Source of the DNA: JAEUIZ01 sp046155605
GTDB taxonomy: Bacteria; Planctomycetota; Phycisphaerae; Phycisphaerales; UBA1924
Assembly: GCA_046155605.1 (NCBI GenBank)
Contig: JBJXFQ010000105.1
Span: 1-24,831 of the forward strand
Direction: 5' to 3'
Length of the DNA: 24,831 nt
Positions 24,402 to 24,831 of the stretch are shown piece after piece. Positions within the stretch are counted from its first letter, which is position 1. Each line of letters opens with the position of its first letter. Below the pieces are notes generated by a model. It was not told the DNA's origin. It did not search any database and saw nothing but the letters and a program-made list of their open reading frames with translations. Both the position numbers and the translations under genes were made by a program.

Positions 24402-24831
24402 GTCGCCCGCCTACGGGCGGGCGCGGATTGAAACTGGACCTGATCGACGCGCCGCGCAATCAACTCTTGTCGCCCGCCTACGGGCGGGCGCGGATTGAAA
24501 CTGCTCCCGCAACTTGTCTTGGACTCTGTAGATGTCGCCCGCCTACGGGCGGGCGCGGATTGAAACGCCTTGTTGATCCTGTAGTACCGATCGACGCAAC
24601 GTCGCCCGCCTACGGGCGGGCGCGGATTGAAACATCGATCGCTTCCACGACGCCTGCGATGCCGTGTCGCCCGCCTACGGGCGGGCGCGGATTGAAACGG
24701 CAGCACCGCCAGCAGCCGCTCGTGGGCTGTGGTCGCCCGCCTACGGGCGGGCGCGGATTGAAACGAGGAGTTCGCGGCCGACGCCAGCGCCTTCCGCGTC
24801 GCCCGCCTACGGGCGGGCGCGGATTGAAACA
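24402..24831 (+). CRISPR. Type I-C CRISPR array, 7 visible repeats, 6 spacers, truncated by the window end
   Basis: Seven identical 33-base repeats start at 24402, 24469, 24534, 24601, 24666, 24732 and 24798. Spacers are 34, 32, 34, 32, 33 and 33 bases. The array continues past the window, since the base after the seventh repeat starts another spacer. The repeat holds an eight-base-pair stem (CGCCCGCC with GGCGGGCG) closed by a TACG loop, then an 11-base tail CGGATTGAAAC. This matches type I-C repeats, in which Cas5c cuts at the 3' base of the stem and leaves an 11-nucleotide 5' handle. No degenerate repeat is seen, as expected at the leader-proximal end. Spacer targets cannot be identified here. 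Confidence 0.97.

Overview
This is high-GC bacterial DNA, most likely from a planctomycete of the Phycisphaerales/Phycisphaerae type. The best clue is a 61-residue C-terminal module carried by three secreted proteins. It has two repeats of the form NCD-x-ST-x-x-P-x-LN[VI]-x-DF-x-CF and ends in Gly-Cys-X, matching what I know as the GC-type dockerin of that group. The lineage call is inference from this module, not from a marker gene.

Layout. (1) 1-350: no confident gene; a short frame with a CxxCG knuckle enters from the left edge. (2) 351-7177: four secreted proteins, namely a right-handed beta-helix protein, two beta-propeller-like proteins and a six-repeat kelch-like protein. The last three carry the dockerin module. 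(3) 7338-14771: a tightly coupled five-gene operon on the + strand (SWIM zinc finger, DUF5691, MoxR-type AAA+ ATPase, DUF5682, VWA). Junctions overlap by 4 bases or are 3 bases apart. The AAA+/VWA pair suggests an ATP-driven, metal-dependent remodelling machine; the biochemical role is unknown. (4) 14772-15371: a 600-base non-coding stretch in which several different short words are each iterated at exactly 10-base intervals, plus a 77/75-base tandem duplication. This is the least explained structure in the window. (5) 15372-16085: a tyrosine recombinase with an intact catalytic set but no clear core-binding domain. (6) 16156-24222: a CRISPR-Cas operon in the order cas5c-cas8c(with internal cas11c)-cas7c-cas3-cas4-cas1-cas2. 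(7) 24402 to the right edge: a CRISPR array with seven visible 33-base repeats and six spacers, cut by the window end.

The CRISPR system is best called type I-C: Cas5c-like protein, no cas6, a repeat ending in GGATTGAAAC and a stem followed by an 11-base handle. Two things differ from the textbook locus. cas3 sits between cas7 and cas4 instead of at the front, and cas8c appears divergent at its N terminus and seems to start at a CTG codon. A perfect AAGGAGG Shine-Dalgarno followed by ATG inside cas8c marks a likely separately translated Cas11c small subunit. Cas5c would process pre-crRNA, Cas5c/Cas8c/Cas7c/Cas11c would form Cascade, Cas3 would degrade targets, and Cas4-Cas1-Cas2 would acquire spacers.

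The juxtaposition of an AAA+/VWA operon of unknown function, a recombinase, phased repeats and CRISPR-Cas looks like a defence or accessory island beside ordinary secreted-protein genes. That reading is an inference.
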